Positions 44,230 to 53,594 of a stretch of 64,000 bases of DNA are shown here, piece after piece. Positions within the stretch are counted from its first letter, which is position 1; each line of letters starts with the position of its first letter. A program made the translations under genes and the position numbers. Source of the DNA: an uncultured Collinsella sp. (GTDB taxonomy: Bacteria > Actinomycetota > Coriobacteriia > Coriobacteriales > Coriobacteriaceae); contig UQQL01000003.1 in assembly GCA_900543275.1 (NCBI GenBank), positions 1 to 64,000 of the forward strand, in the 5' to 3' direction. The notes under the pieces are model-generated. The model was given only the letters and a program-made list of their open reading frames with translations, searched no databases and was not told the DNA's origin.

Positions 44230-44457
44230 TGGTCAAAAAATGCCAAATATGAGTACTGTTGCCAAGATAGTCACATATGCTTTATGACATTTGGGCTTCC
44301 TAACGAAATTTATTCTCGTTAGGAAGCCCATTTTATTGAACCTATGGGGAATAACGTTGTCTTGCTTTTGGACAAATGGGGACTTTCGGCACTCATTACA
44401 AGGAAATGTGCTGCTACTAAATTGGTGACAGTACTCATATTTGGCATTTTTTGACCA
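44230..44457. repeat. MITE-like element with 30-bp perfect terminal inverted repeats
   Basis: 44230-44259 and 44428-44457 are perfect reverse complements over 30 bp; pairing continues inward with CCAA/TTGG after two mismatches. The interior (168 bp) contains a terminator hairpin but no gene. The whole unit is ~228 bp between folD and the C69 dipeptidase gene. Confidence 0.75.
44292..44334 (+). terminator. Terminator of fchA-folD inside the MITE-like element
   Basis: A perfect 15-bp stem TGGGCTTCCTAACGA / TCGTTAGGAAGCCCA (44292-44306 with 44316-44330) is followed by TTTTA. Confidence 0.85.
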
Positions 44458-44556
44458 CAGGGGTCCCGAAGGGTCTTGAGGCGTTGCGGTTTCGCCCTTT
44501 TTGCGCCGAAGCGATACACTGTTGCCGTTTGATTTCTTCGCTCAAGGAGGATGCGC

Positions 44557-46080
44557 ATGCCGTGCACAACGATTTTGGTTGGTAAGAACGCGAGTTACGA
44601 CGGGTCGACGCTTGTCGCCCGCAACGAGGACTCGTCCAACGGGGTGTTTGAGCCCAAGCGCATGCGCGTGGTGCATCCCGACGAGCAGCCGCGTGTCTAC
44701 ACGAGTGTTCTAAGCCACCTGACCATTGAGCTGCCCGACAACCCCATGCGCTACACGAGCGTCCCCGACGTCGTTCCCGGCCATGGCATTTGGGCCGAGG
44801 CTGGCTTCAACGGGCTCAATGTTGGCATGTCCGCAACCGAGACACTCACCACCAACGAGCGCGTCCGCGGCGCCGATCCGCTCGTGGACTACGTGCCCGC
44901 CAAGGGCAACGAGGGCGAGGACGGCTATGTTCCGGCACAGCCCGGCGGCTTGGGCGAGGAGGATATGGTGACCCTGGTGCTGCCGTACGCCACGTCTGCC
45001 CGCGACGGCGTGCGCATCCTGGGCGAGCTGCTCGAGCGCTACGGCACCTATGAGAACAATGGCATTGCCTTTAGTGACGTTGACGAGATCTGGTGGCTCG
45101 AGACTATCGGTGGCCACCACTGGATCGCCAAGCGCGTGCCCGATGACGCCTATGTGACCATGCCCAACCAGCTGGGTATCGACAGCTTTGACCTGGACGA
45201 CGCCGAGGGCACCCAGGCCGACCACATGTGCTCTGCCGACCTGCGCGCCTGGATGGCCGAGTGGCATCTGGACCTGACGCTGGGCGTCGAGGGCGACGGT
45301 CCGGCGACGGTCTTTAACCCGCGCGAGGCCTTTGGTTCGCACAGCGACAGCGACCACGTCTACAACACGCCGCGCGCCTGGTACATGCAGCGCTGCCTCA
45401 ACCCCAGCGATGTGTGGGACGGTCCCGACGCCGATTACACGCCCGAGAGCGACGACATCCCCTGGAGCCGCGTGCCTGAGCGCAAGGTGACCATCGAGGA
45501 CATCAAGTACGTGCTCTCCAGCCACTACCAGGGCACGGAGTACGACTGCTACGGCAGCAAGGGTACGCCTGCCACGCGCGGCGCCTATCGTCCCATCGGC
45601 ATCAACCGCAACAGCCAGCTCGCCGTGCTGCAGCTGCGCCCCTATGCGCAGCCTGCGTATCGCGCCGTGCAGTGGATGGCGTTTGGCTCCAACTCGTTTA
45701 ACGCGCTCGTCCCGCTGTATGCCAACGTCGAGACCATGCCCGAGTACTACGCCGACACCCAGGCGCGTGTGACGTCCGAGAACTTCTACTGGGCCAACCG
45801 CCTGATCGGCGCCCTGTCCGATGTCCGTTTCCATGAGTGCGGTCGTGCGGTCGAGGACTACCAGGAGAAGGTCGGCGGCATGGGCCACAAGCAGATCCAC
45901 GACGTTGACGCTGCCGTAGCCGCGCTGCCCGAGGCCGAGGTACCTGCCGAGCTCGCCCGCGCCAACGAGGCATTTGCCGAGCTCGTGCGCGTGGAGACCG
46001 ATGCCCTGCTGGGCAAGGTCCTCTACACCACGAGCTGTGCCATGAAGAACTCCTTCGCGATGAACGACAACATTAGGTAA
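44557..46080 (+). CDS. pepD: C69 family dipeptidase
   Basis: A 507-residue Ntn-hydrolase dipeptidase (PepD family). The nucleophile cysteine is at position 3 (MPCTTILVGKNASYDGSTL). Other conserved segments are ARNEDSS, GHGIWAEAGFNGLNVGMSATET and the late ENFYWANRLIGAL. It cleaves dipeptides in the cytoplasm; specificity is broad. AAGGAGG at 44544-44550 touches an ATG at 44551 and is 6 nt from the ATG at 44557; the latter puts the cysteine in the usual place. A C-rich GAGCGGG/CCCGCTC hairpin near 46099-46138 may end the transcript. Confidence 0.93.
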   Translation: MPCTTILVGKNASYDGSTLVARNEDSSNGVFEPKRMRVVHPDEQPRVYTSVLSHLTIELPDNPMRYTSVPDVVPGHGIWAEAGFNGLNVGMSATETLTTNERVRGADPLVDYVPAKGNEGEDGYVPAQPGGLGEEDMVTLVLPYATSARDGVRILGELLERYGTYENNGIAFSDVDEIWWLETIGGHHWIAKRVPDDAYVTMPNQLGIDSFDLDDAEGTQADHMCSADLRAWMAEWHLDLTLGVEGDGPATVFNPREAFGSHSDSDHVYNTPRAWYMQRCLNPSDVWDGPDADYTPESDDIPWSRVPERKVTIEDIKYVLSSHYQGTEYDCYGSKGTPATRGAYRPIGINRNSQLAVLQLRPYAQPAYRAVQWMAFGSNSFNALVPLYANVETMPEYYADTQARVTSENFYWANRLIGALSDVRFHECGRAVEDYQEKVGGMGHKQIHDVDAAVAALPEAEVPAELARANEAFAELVRVETDALLGKVLYTTSCAMKNSFAMNDNIR

Positions 46081-46098
46081 AAGCCGTATTGCAGCGAA

Positions 46099-46138
46099 CG
46101 AGCGGGACAAACGCCGTCAAAGGCTTTGCCCCGCTCGA
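46099..46138 (+). terminator. Hairpin after the C69 dipeptidase gene
   Basis: GAGCGGG-CAAA-GCC pairs with GGC-TTTG-CCCGCTC around a short loop. The T tract is poor, so it could be a weak terminator or stabilising structure. Confidence 0.5.
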
Positions 46139-46228
46139 TTCCTATCTTGGCAGTAAAACGATTTTGTGTCGTTCGCCCAATCTTGGGTACAAGAAGGCCA
46201 ATGCAGTTGTTCATGATTGGAGCCAACC

Positions 46229-46645
46229 ATGGTTATGAAACTCGATCAGCTTGTTAACGGTGCCATCAACGTGGGCTTCGGCGCCGCCGCCGTTGCCGTC
46301 GAGGGCGGCAAGAAGGTTCTCGACGACCTCGGTACCAAGGGCGAGCAGGTCCGCAAGGATGCCGGCACCCCCGATATCGCCCGCAGCGTGTCCGATATGT
46401 TCGAGCAGGCGGGTGGCACCATCTCCGACCTGACCGAGCGCCTGGGCATGCAGGGCGAGACTGCGGCACAGCGCGTGCTCGATGAGCTCATCCTGGCTCG
46501 CGTCCGCGTTATGACCGCCCACGAGCGCACGGCCTTCCTGGCTCATGTACGCGATATCGTCGATTCGGTCGAGGACAACGTGACTTCGGTGCCTGTCGAG
46601 TCTGTTGAGCCCGACGATGCAGAGGACGCCGAAGAGGCCGAGTAG
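46229..46645 (+). CDS. Phasin-like helical protein, unknown function
   Basis: A 138-residue protein with an amphipathic helical core (MVMKLDQLVNGAINVGFGAA ... GGKKVLDDLG, then RTAFLAHVRDIVDSVED) and an acidic C-terminal tail of alternating Glu, Ala and Asp. The pattern recalls small phasin-like or stress proteins that contact membranes, but no family signature is certain. GGAG at 46219-46222 is 6 nt before ATG 46229. It ends 8 nt before the UbiB-type kinase gene, so the two are probably an operon and may work together at the membrane. Confidence 0.65.
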   Translation: MVMKLDQLVNGAINVGFGAAAVAVEGGKKVLDDLGTKGEQVRKDAGTPDIARSVSDMFEQAGGTISDLTERLGMQGETAAQRVLDELILARVRVMTAHERTAFLAHVRDIVDSVEDNVTSVPVESVEPDDAEDAEEAE

Positions 46646-46653
46646 TAGCGCAG

Positions 46654-48417
46654 ATGGCAGATTCCACCACCGATTACAACAATCTAGATCCTTTGGGTGA
46701 CGAGGCGGCGGTTGTCGATGAGGTCGATGCCGCCGTCTCGGGCGCTCGCAAGAAGCCGCGCGCTGTCGATATGGTCCCCGAAGAGCCCGACGCGATGGCG
46801 CCGGATGAGGAGTACCAGCTCACGCCGGCGGGCCGCCGCGAACGCATCGGGCAAATCGTTCGCCTGATCAAAAAGTACCGTGTGTGGGACAACCTCACGC
46901 CGGTTCGCCTGCGCCGTCTGCTCGAAGAGCTCGGCCCCATGTTCGTCAAGATGGGGCAGATTCTGGCCAACCGCTCCGAGATCTTGCCGCAGCGGTTTTG
47001 CGACGAGCTGCGCCGCCTGCGCTCCGACGTAGAGCCGGTGCCGTATGAGGTGGTGCTGCGTTGTCTGGAAGAGGAGTACGGCCAGCGCTTGGGGCAGATG
47101 TTCGACGCGATCGACCCCAACCCGCTCGGAAGTGCGTCGCTCGCGCAGGTGCACCGTGCCCGCCTGGTGACAGGTGAGGACGTGGCCGTTAAGGTGCAGC
47201 GCCCCGGCGCGCAGCAGGTCATGGCGCAGGACATCGACATCATTCGCTCGGTGGTGCGCATCGTTTCCAAGTTCGTCAACACCGATCAGTTTGTTGACCT
47301 GCACGGCGTGGTCGAGGAGCTGTGGACCTCGTTTCGCGAGGAGACCAACTTTTTGGCCGAGGCCAAAAACCTCAACGATTTCTATGAGTTCCATAAGAGC
47401 GTCCATGGCGTGACGTGCCCCAAGTCCTATCTGGATCTGTGCACCGAGCATGTCGTGGTCATGGATTACGTCGACGGCATCTCGATTGCCGATCCCGAGC
47501 GCTTGGTGGCCGAGGGCTATGACCTGGAAAAAATCGGTTCGGCGATTGTCGAGGACTATTCGACGCAGGTGCTCGATGATGGCTTTTTCCATGCCGACCC
47601 GCATGCGGGAAACATCATTCTCAAGGACGGCGTCGTTTACTTTATCGACCTGGGTATGGTCGGGCGCATGTCGAGCCACGACCGCGGTATCGTTAAGGAC
47701 ATGATCTTTGCCGTGGCCGAGGGCGACGTGCCCAAGCTCAAGGACTCGCTCATGCGCTTTGCCGTGACGCGCGGCGATTCTGCCGAGCTCGACCATTCGG
47801 CGTTTTTGTCCGACCTGGACTTTATCGTTGCCGACTTTGCGGGCCTCGATCTTAAGGACCTGGATATCGGCGAGTTTCTGACCTCGCTGCTAAATTTGGC
47901 GCGCAAAAACGACGTTGAGCTGCCGAGCGTGGTGACGATGTTCGCGCGCGGCATGGTGACGCTCGAGGGTCTGCTGACCGAGTACATGCCCAACGTCAAC
48001 ATGATCCAGATCATCCAGACGCATATCAAAAACGAGAAGAGCACCTATGCGCGCGTGCGCGATATGGGGCGCGATCTTGCCGCGAGCAGCTATCGAGCGG
48101 CAAAAGGTTCGCTCGAGGCGGCCGAGTATCTGGGCTTGGCGTCGCGTATGCTTACGCGCGGCCAGCTTAAGGTGAACACGCAGATCATGAGCAGCGATAA
48201 GGCACTGCGGCAGCTGGGTGGAATTATCGACCGCATGTCGATGGCAATTGTGATCGCCGGTCTGTTTATCGGTTCGTCGGTGGTGTACTATGCGCGTATC
48301 GAGCCGGTTGTGTTTGGTATCCCGGTCATTGGCTTTATGGGCTACGTGAGCGCGCTGGCGCTGGCACTGATGCTGGGCCGCGAGATCTGGCGCAATAGCC
48401 ACGGCGGTAAGCGTTAG
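46654..48417 (+). CDS. ABC1/UbiB-type atypical kinase
   Basis: A 587-residue protein with the UbiB/AarF fold. The KxGQ motif is in FVKMGQILANRSEILP. The Ala-rich loop is GSASLAQVHRARL, the ATP lysine is in VAVKVQRPG, the catalytic HADPHAGNI and the metal DLGMVGRM follow. Two C-terminal membrane helices (~545-587) anchor it. In proteobacteria this family supports ubiquinone synthesis; here, in a probable anaerobe, its lipid substrate is unknown. The first 60 residues are acidic and low-complexity. Translation is probably coupled to the preceding gene, since there is no strong ribosome site. Confidence 0.92.
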   Translation: MADSTTDYNNLDPLGDEAAVVDEVDAAVSGARKKPRAVDMVPEEPDAMAPDEEYQLTPAGRRERIGQIVRLIKKYRVWDNLTPVRLRRLLEELGPMFVKMGQILANRSEILPQRFCDELRRLRSDVEPVPYEVVLRCLEEEYGQRLGQMFDAIDPNPLGSASLAQVHRARLVTGEDVAVKVQRPGAQQVMAQDIDIIRSVVRIVSKFVNTDQFVDLHGVVEELWTSFREETNFLAEAKNLNDFYEFHKSVHGVTCPKSYLDLCTEHVVVMDYVDGISIADPERLVAEGYDLEKIGSAIVEDYSTQVLDDGFFHADPHAGNIILKDGVVYFIDLGMVGRMSSHDRGIVKDMIFAVAEGDVPKLKDSLMRFAVTRGDSAELDHSAFLSDLDFIVADFAGLDLKDLDIGEFLTSLLNLARKNDVELPSVVTMFARGMVTLEGLLTEYMPNVNMIQIIQTHIKNEKSTYARVRDMGRDLAASSYRAAKGSLEAAEYLGLASRMLTRGQLKVNTQIMSSDKALRQLGGIIDRMSMAIVIAGLFIGSSVVYYARIEPVVFGIPVIGFMGYVSALALALMLGREIWRNSHGGKR

Positions 48418-48502
48418 CGATTTCCCGGGGTCGGGGAAACGGGTTATTTTGCTCGGCACTTCATCCCCGCCCTTTTCTATCGCAAACCATAGCTTGTACC
48501 TT

Positions 48503-48530
48503 GGGCTTCGCCTGTGTGCGGGGCCCTTTT
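48503..48530 (+). terminator. Probable terminator before the cobalamin riboswitch
   Basis: GGGC and CGC pair with GCG and GCCC (48503-48526) and are followed by TTTT. It separates the UbiB transcript from the riboswitch leader. Confidence 0.55.
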
Positions 48531-48564
48531 GCGTGCTACCATATCGACAGTAATAATCGATGGC

Positions 48565-48735
48565 CTAGATGGTGGTGCGGAGACGCACGAATGCGCGGTT
48601 TTCCTGCGCGTTTGGGAGAATCGGGGTGTAAGTCCCCGGCTGTACCAGTAACCGTAATTCCTCTTGGCCCGGGATGGTCGCGTCGCAGATCGGACCGCGC
48701 CCGGGTCGGTAAGGTTAAGTCGGATCGCCTCCCAT
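48565..48735 (+). ncRNA. Cobalamin riboswitch
   Basis: A B12-box-like core is visible: GGGAGAATCGGGGTGTAAGT then CCCCGGCTGTACCAGTAACC at ~48614-48653, which follows the family pattern GGTGxAAxTCC...GCTGTxCCxGxAACxGT. The 3' closing element AGTCGGATCGCCTCCC lies at 48718-48733. GC-rich pairs at 48577-48612 and 48664-48710 fit the peripheral stems. It is 65 nt before the start of a DUF4430 (transcobalamin-like) gene, so B12 would repress that operon. The exact edges and the expression-platform mechanism are approximate. Confidence 0.85.
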
Positions 48736-48799
48736 CTTGTACGCGGCTGCGGCGTATGCTGCCGGTGTGCATAGGGCTCTGGAGGGAAGAGAGATCCCG

Positions 48800-51700
48800 A
48801 TGGGGGAACTCGAGCGCAACATGCGCGATGACGTGGGGCAGCCTCAAGGCAACGCTCCAAGTACAGACAATGGGGGACAAATGGATATGTTTGAGGACGA
48901 GCGCGAGCGCGCCTCGTTGCATCGCCGTGGCGCGATTGCACGCGGTGTAGCCAAGCGCGGCCTGGTGGCATTCCTGGCCTTTGCGATGGCCTTTGGCACC
49001 ACGCCGGCTCAGTTGTGGGCCGAGGGCGCCGAGGGCATTGCCGAGGCTGTGGCTCAGGCTGCGACGCCGGGCGAGGACGCAGCGCTTGCGGGCGGTGCTG
49101 CCGACCAGGGTAAGGCCGAGGTTTCGGATTCCGAGGGCGCGCCTGCAGCTAGTGCCGCCACAACAGAGGCGGCAACTGGCGACGAGGGCCCGGCGACGGG
49201 GGAGAACCCTACCGCGAGCGAGCAGTCTTCGACGGCATCCGCTGGCCAAGCAGGATCTGCCGCCGTGGCTGCCGTCCAGGCAGAGAACCCGACGGAAACT
49301 GGCGATGTCGCCAAGAAGCAAGTCGAGGTCTCGTTCTCGATTGTCGGCACCGATGCCGACGGCAAGGCTCAGACCTGGGTGGCACCTACGCAGCTTAAGC
49401 TCGACGAGGGCGCGACGGCTGCGGATGCCTTCATTAAGCTGCAGGAGAAGACGGGCTTCAAGGCGGACTACGATCCGAACACGGCATACGGTTTCTACCT
49501 CGAAAGCATCACGTCCCCGAGCGATGGCCGCACGCTTGCCTTCGATCCGGCGACTTATGCCTACTGGCAGCTGTTTGTCGACGGCGCGTCTTCCTCGGTT
49601 GGCGCGAGCGGCGTCAAGCTCACCCAGGGGCAGAAGATTGAGTTTGCCTATACGGCTGGTAGCTCGTCCCCTGTCGTTAAGGACCAGGTTGCCGCAAATG
49701 TGACCGTCATTGGTCGTGATGCCCAGGGCAAGACTCAGACTTGGGTCGATAACGCGCAGTATGTGGTGACGTCCGGCTCGAACGCACTTGACCTTACGAA
49801 GGTCGCGCTCGAGGCGAATGACATCGATGCCGTTGTTGCGGGCTCCTTCATTCTGAGCCTTAAGTACAACGGCGTTGAGCTGGGTAAGCCGCTCGATTAT
49901 TCGACCTATTGGCAGCTGTTCATCAACGGCAAGTCGAGCGACTGCACGGCAGACAATGTCACCATTCATGCTGGCGATACCGTTACGTGGTTCTACGGTG
50001 GCTGGGGCGACCAGTTGCCCTCCGATTCTGTCCATGCTTCCGTTCAGGTCCTCGGTAAGGACAAGGACGGCAAGCAGCAGGTTTGGGCTTCGACGGGTCA
50101 GATGAGTCTCAAGGCGGGCTCTACTGCCAAGGATCTGCTGGAGCAGACCGGTCTTGATCTCGTTACTAGTGAAGAGTCTTGGGGCTGGTGCCTCAGCGGC
50201 ATTAAATCGCCGCTCGACGGTAAGACCTATAAGTATGATCCTGCGACCAAAAGTTATTGGCAGTTCTATGTAAATGGCAAGTTCGCCCAGGTCGGGGCTG
50301 GCAACTACGAGCTCCATGAGGGCGATGCCGTCACCTTTATGTATGGTGCTGACGCCGATGCCCTTCCTGGTCAGGTTCTTGGGTCTGTCGATGTTATCGG
50401 TCCCGATGTCAACGGCAACAATGCTCGCTGGGGCTCGGCAAGCAACGTTTCTTTGCCTGAAGGCTCTACTGCCCAGAACCTTATTGAGACGGTTCTGAAG
50501 GCCAAGGGCGTTACGTACAACGGCTCCCAGAGTGGTGAGTACTGGTTCCTCAATTCCATCAACTCGCCGTTCGATCACAAGCCGTATGCCTGGGATGCTG
50601 CGACCAATAAATCTTGGCATCTGTATATCAATGGAGAGCCCTCCTTACTCTGCGCCAACCAGATTACGCTCAAGAGCGGCGATAAGGTTACGCTTGCCTA
50701 TACCACCGACGATTCGCCCATGCCCGATCCCGACAAGATTGTCGTGGACCCGAGTGCGACGACTCCTGATTGGGATGCCGAGTGGGCCGGCTACGGTAAC
50801 AGCGGCAACGGTACGTCTGTTACGGACGCCAAGACGCCTGCGCAGGCCGCCGGTCTTAAGTGGGCCTTCGATTGGAAGGCCGAGTCTGGTCAGCAGTATG
50901 CCAACTGCAGCGAGCCTGTCATTGCTAACGGTTTTGTGTACATCGCGACCGAGAACGAGCTCATTAAGATCGATTCGTCCACGGGTAAAAAGGTTGCCTC
51001 TGCGCCGCTTGCCTCCAAGGTGAGCTATACCTCTCGTCCGATCTATACCAATGGCCTTATCATCGTTCCGCTCAACGGCGGTGCGGTCCAGGCGATTACT
51101 GCGGACAAGCTGATCTGCAAGTGGCTGACGCCTGGTTTGACGGACTTGACGCAGAGCTCCTGCACCGTGGTTTCGGATGGCGAGTACGTCTATGTTGGTA
51201 CGGTCGATATTTCGTATGACGAGAACTACAACGCGACCTACGGCAACGGCTCCCTGAAGCGTATCAAGATTGCCACGGGCGAAGTTTCTTGGCAGAACAT
51301 CGACCCTGCCGAGGGCTATTACTGGACTGGTGCGGCTTTGACGGATAAGTATGCCATCGTTCCTACGAGCGCGGGTACGCTTAAGTGCATTGATAAGACG
51401 ACGGGCGATGTCGTTTCGACCATGAAGCTCGGCGCTGTCGCAAATGCCGATTGCATTGCCGATCCGTCCAATGGTTCGACCTTCTATCAGATGACGCACG
51501 ACGGAAAGCTCCATGTGATTTCGCTTTCGGCGAAGGGCGTGTTGAGTGAACAGAAGACGGTTGATCTGGGCCTTACGAATAACATGAGCGCTCCGGCGGT
51601 GGCTGGCGAAAACTTGATTGTCGGCGGACAGACGGCTACTGGCTCTGCTCTGGTTCTCTATAACCTGAAGACGGGTAAGACCACGATGGTCGCTGCTGCC

Positions 51701-52687
51701 GACGGCAAGGCGCTGCCGGCTGGCCTCAACGGCATTGCTGCTACTCCGCTGGTGAGTGTTCAGGGCGGCAAGACCTACGTGTACTTCACCGTGAACAGCG
51801 CGGATAGCAAGGATTACGTCAACTACTCTGCTGGTGGTGGCGTGTATCGCTATACGCTTGGCGACGCAGAGGCGACGCAGATTTATGATGCGGCTGGCCA
51901 TTACCAGTACTGTGACTCTCCGGTCATTGCCGATGCTTCTGGCAACCTGTACTACATCAATGATTCGGGTACTCTGTTCAAGCTGGGGGCTGTCGAGTCT
52001 TGGACGGTTGCCTTTAATTCCAACGGCGGGTCTGCTTGCGACACTAAGTTTGTTGCTACGGCCGACGGCAAGCTGGTCAAGCCGGCCGATCCGACGCGCG
52101 ATGGCTACACTTTCGGCGGTTGGTATACCGATGAGGCTTGCACGCAGGCGTATGACTTCAGTACGCCAGTGACGGCCGATCTGACACTGTATGCCAAGTG
52201 GACCAAGAATGCCGTTAACCCTGGCGGCAATGGCGGTTCTGGCACTAATGGTGGCAACGGTGGCGCTGGCAACGGTTCCGGCGCTGGCGCTGGCACTGGC
52301 ACGGGTTCCGGCTCCGGCTCTAAGGGCCAGCAGGCCGGCGGCGCTATCGCCCCGGGTCATAAGCCGACGACCAAGACGACGGTGTCGACCAAGACCGAGA
52401 CCAAGGACAACAAGTCCGACAAGAAGGACACCGATAAGTCCGATAAGAAGGACGAGAAGAAGTCTGACAAGAAGTCTGACAAGAAGGACAACAAGTCCGA
52501 CAAGAAGTCCGATTCCAAGTCCGATTCCAAGTCCGATACGGGTGCTGCTTCCACGACCACTGCTAAGAAGTCCTCTAGTGCTTCCGAGCAGGAGACTGGC
52601 ACCAACCCGCTCGCCATTGTTGGCGTTGCCGCCGGCGTCATCGGTCTCGCCATCGTCGGCGTGTTCGTGTTCACCAAACGTCGGTAG
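48800..52687 (+). CDS. Large surface protein with four DUF4430 domains and a PQQ-like propeller
   Basis: A 1295-residue exported protein behind a cobalamin riboswitch. A signal segment at ~45-70 (RGLVAFLAFAMAFGTTPAQLWA) precedes an Ala/Thr-rich stalk. Four DUF4430 (transcobalamin C-terminal-like) domains follow at ~172-282, 293-410, 410-525 and 527-645, each ending with the YWQ(L/F)x(V/I)(N/D)G and GD/Q...FxY pattern. A PQQ-like beta-propeller (~680-1065), an InlB-type B-repeat (~1067-1135, FNSNGG ... DGYTFGGWYTDEAC), Gly- and Lys/Asp/Ser-rich linkers and a C-terminal helix ending FVFTKRR complete it. ATG 48881 is an alternative start. Probable role: surface corrinoid binding; not proven. Confidence 0.82.
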   Translation: MGELERNMRDDVGQPQGNAPSTDNGGQMDMFEDERERASLHRRGAIARGVAKRGLVAFLAFAMAFGTTPAQLWAEGAEGIAEAVAQAATPGEDAALAGGAADQGKAEVSDSEGAPAASAATTEAATGDEGPATGENPTASEQSSTASAGQAGSAAVAAVQAENPTETGDVAKKQVEVSFSIVGTDADGKAQTWVAPTQLKLDEGATAADAFIKLQEKTGFKADYDPNTAYGFYLESITSPSDGRTLAFDPATYAYWQLFVDGASSSVGASGVKLTQGQKIEFAYTAGSSSPVVKDQVAANVTVIGRDAQGKTQTWVDNAQYVVTSGSNALDLTKVALEANDIDAVVAGSFILSLKYNGVELGKPLDYSTYWQLFINGKSSDCTADNVTIHAGDTVTWFYGGWGDQLPSDSVHASVQVLGKDKDGKQQVWASTGQMSLKAGSTAKDLLEQTGLDLVTSEESWGWCLSGIKSPLDGKTYKYDPATKSYWQFYVNGKFAQVGAGNYELHEGDAVTFMYGADADALPGQVLGSVDVIGPDVNGNNARWGSASNVSLPEGSTAQNLIETVLKAKGVTYNGSQSGEYWFLNSINSPFDHKPYAWDAATNKSWHLYINGEPSLLCANQITLKSGDKVTLAYTTDDSPMPDPDKIVVDPSATTPDWDAEWAGYGNSGNGTSVTDAKTPAQAAGLKWAFDWKAESGQQYANCSEPVIANGFVYIATENELIKIDSSTGKKVASAPLASKVSYTSRPIYTNGLIIVPLNGGAVQAITADKLICKWLTPGLTDLTQSSCTVVSDGEYVYVGTVDISYDENYNATYGNGSLKRIKIATGEVSWQNIDPAEGYYWTGAALTDKYAIVPTSAGTLKCIDKTTGDVVSTMKLGAVANADCIADPSNGSTFYQMTHDGKLHVISLSAKGVLSEQKTVDLGLTNNMSAPAVAGENLIVGGQTATGSALVLYNLKTGKTTMVAAADGKALPAGLNGIAATPLVSVQGGKTYVYFTVNSADSKDYVNYSAGGGVYRYTLGDAEATQIYDAAGHYQYCDSPVIADASGNLYYINDSGTLFKLGAVESWTVAFNSNGGSACDTKFVATADGKLVKPADPTRDGYTFGGWYTDEACTQAYDFSTPVTADLTLYAKWTKNAVNPGGNGGSGTNGGNGGAGNGSGAGAGTGTGSGSGSKGQQAGGAIAPGHKPTTKTTVSTKTETKDNKSDKKDTDKSDKKDEKKSDKKSDKKDNKSDKKSDSKSDSKSDTGAASTTTAKKSSSASEQETGTNPLAIVGVAAGVIGLAIVGVFVFTKRR

Positions 52688-53572
52688 GTGAGGGCTGTGT
52701 CCAATAAATCCAAGGACGCTGACCCCAAGCAACCAGATTCCTCGTTCATTCAGTTCGACGAAGCAAAGCAACAGGGCGCCGCTTCGGCGGCGTCCGCCCC
52801 TCGTCGCAAGACGCTCCTCGGCGTCCTGACTGCCGCGTGCACCATTCTGATCGTCGTCTCGCTGGGTTTCGTCCATCCTTCCGAGAGCGGTGCCTGGTCC
52901 ATCGACTGGATCATTCAGACCGTGACGGGGGAGAGCGTCGTCACCAAGGACACCAAGGTGTCTGGCTCGACTACGACTTCGGGCGAGGCCAGTTCCAAGG
53001 ATTCCAAGTCATCGAATGACGCAAAAGATGAGTCCAAGTCCAAGGACGATTCCGAGTCTTCAAACAAGGAATCGGACAAGAACTCGGATAACAAGAAGTC
53101 CGAGGACCAGGACGGCAAGAAGTCTGGCGATAAATCCGCTGCCCAAAATACGGGAGCCGGTGATACTTCCAATGCGTCTGGCGGTGGCCAGTCGTCTGAT
53201 GGAGCCTCATCCTCTAATGGTGGAAACGCCTCCTCGGGCGGCCAGAGCGGCTCGCAGGAGTCCAGCTACGTAACAGTGACGGTTTCGGTCACATCGAGCG
53301 CTGTGGGCAATCCTGTGTCCTCTGGTGGCACCTTTACCTTTAACGAAGGCGCTACCGTCTACGATGCCCTGTGCGCGCTGGGCCTTTCCGTCAACGCACA
53401 CGGCTCATCGTACGGCACGTATGTTTCTGCGATTGGTGGTTTGGCCGAGAAACAGTATGGCGGCACGAGTGGCTGGATGTACTCCGTCAACGACTCAACG
53501 CCCATGACGGCCTGCAGCAACTACGTTCTCTCCAACGGCGACAACGTGGTCTGGTATTACGTTACAGGCTAG
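52688..53572 (+). CDS. Membrane-anchored protein with one DUF4430 domain
   Basis: A 294-residue protein (or 291 from GTG 52697, which has AGGTGAGG just before it). A membrane helix near 44-64 (KTLLGVLTAACTILIVVSLGF) anchors it. A long Ser/Lys/Asp-rich linker (~95-170) extends outward, and a single DUF4430 domain lies at ~195-294 (SYVTVTVSVTSSAVGNPV ... GWMYSVNDSTPM ... NGDNVVWYYV). Its start abuts the stop of the large DUF4430 protein gene, so both belong to the riboswitch operon. It may receive ligand from the large protein or bind it independently. Confidence 0.82.
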   Translation: MRAVSNKSKDADPKQPDSSFIQFDEAKQQGAASAASAPRRKTLLGVLTAACTILIVVSLGFVHPSESGAWSIDWIIQTVTGESVVTKDTKVSGSTTTSGEASSKDSKSSNDAKDESKSKDDSESSNKESDKNSDNKKSEDQDGKKSGDKSAAQNTGAGDTSNASGGGQSSDGASSSNGGNASSGGQSGSQESSYVTVTVSVTSSAVGNPVSSGGTFTFNEGATVYDALCALGLSVNAHGSSYGTYVSAIGGLAEKQYGGTSGWMYSVNDSTPMTACSNYVLSNGDNVVWYYVTG

Positions 53573-53594
53573 AGGCCTCGACATAGCGCGCCAG

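Noticed and set aside
48737..48799. Longer N-terminal extension of the large DUF4430 protein
   Set aside because: These codons come directly after the riboswitch and lack a ribosome site; the ATG at 48800 or 48881 fits better.
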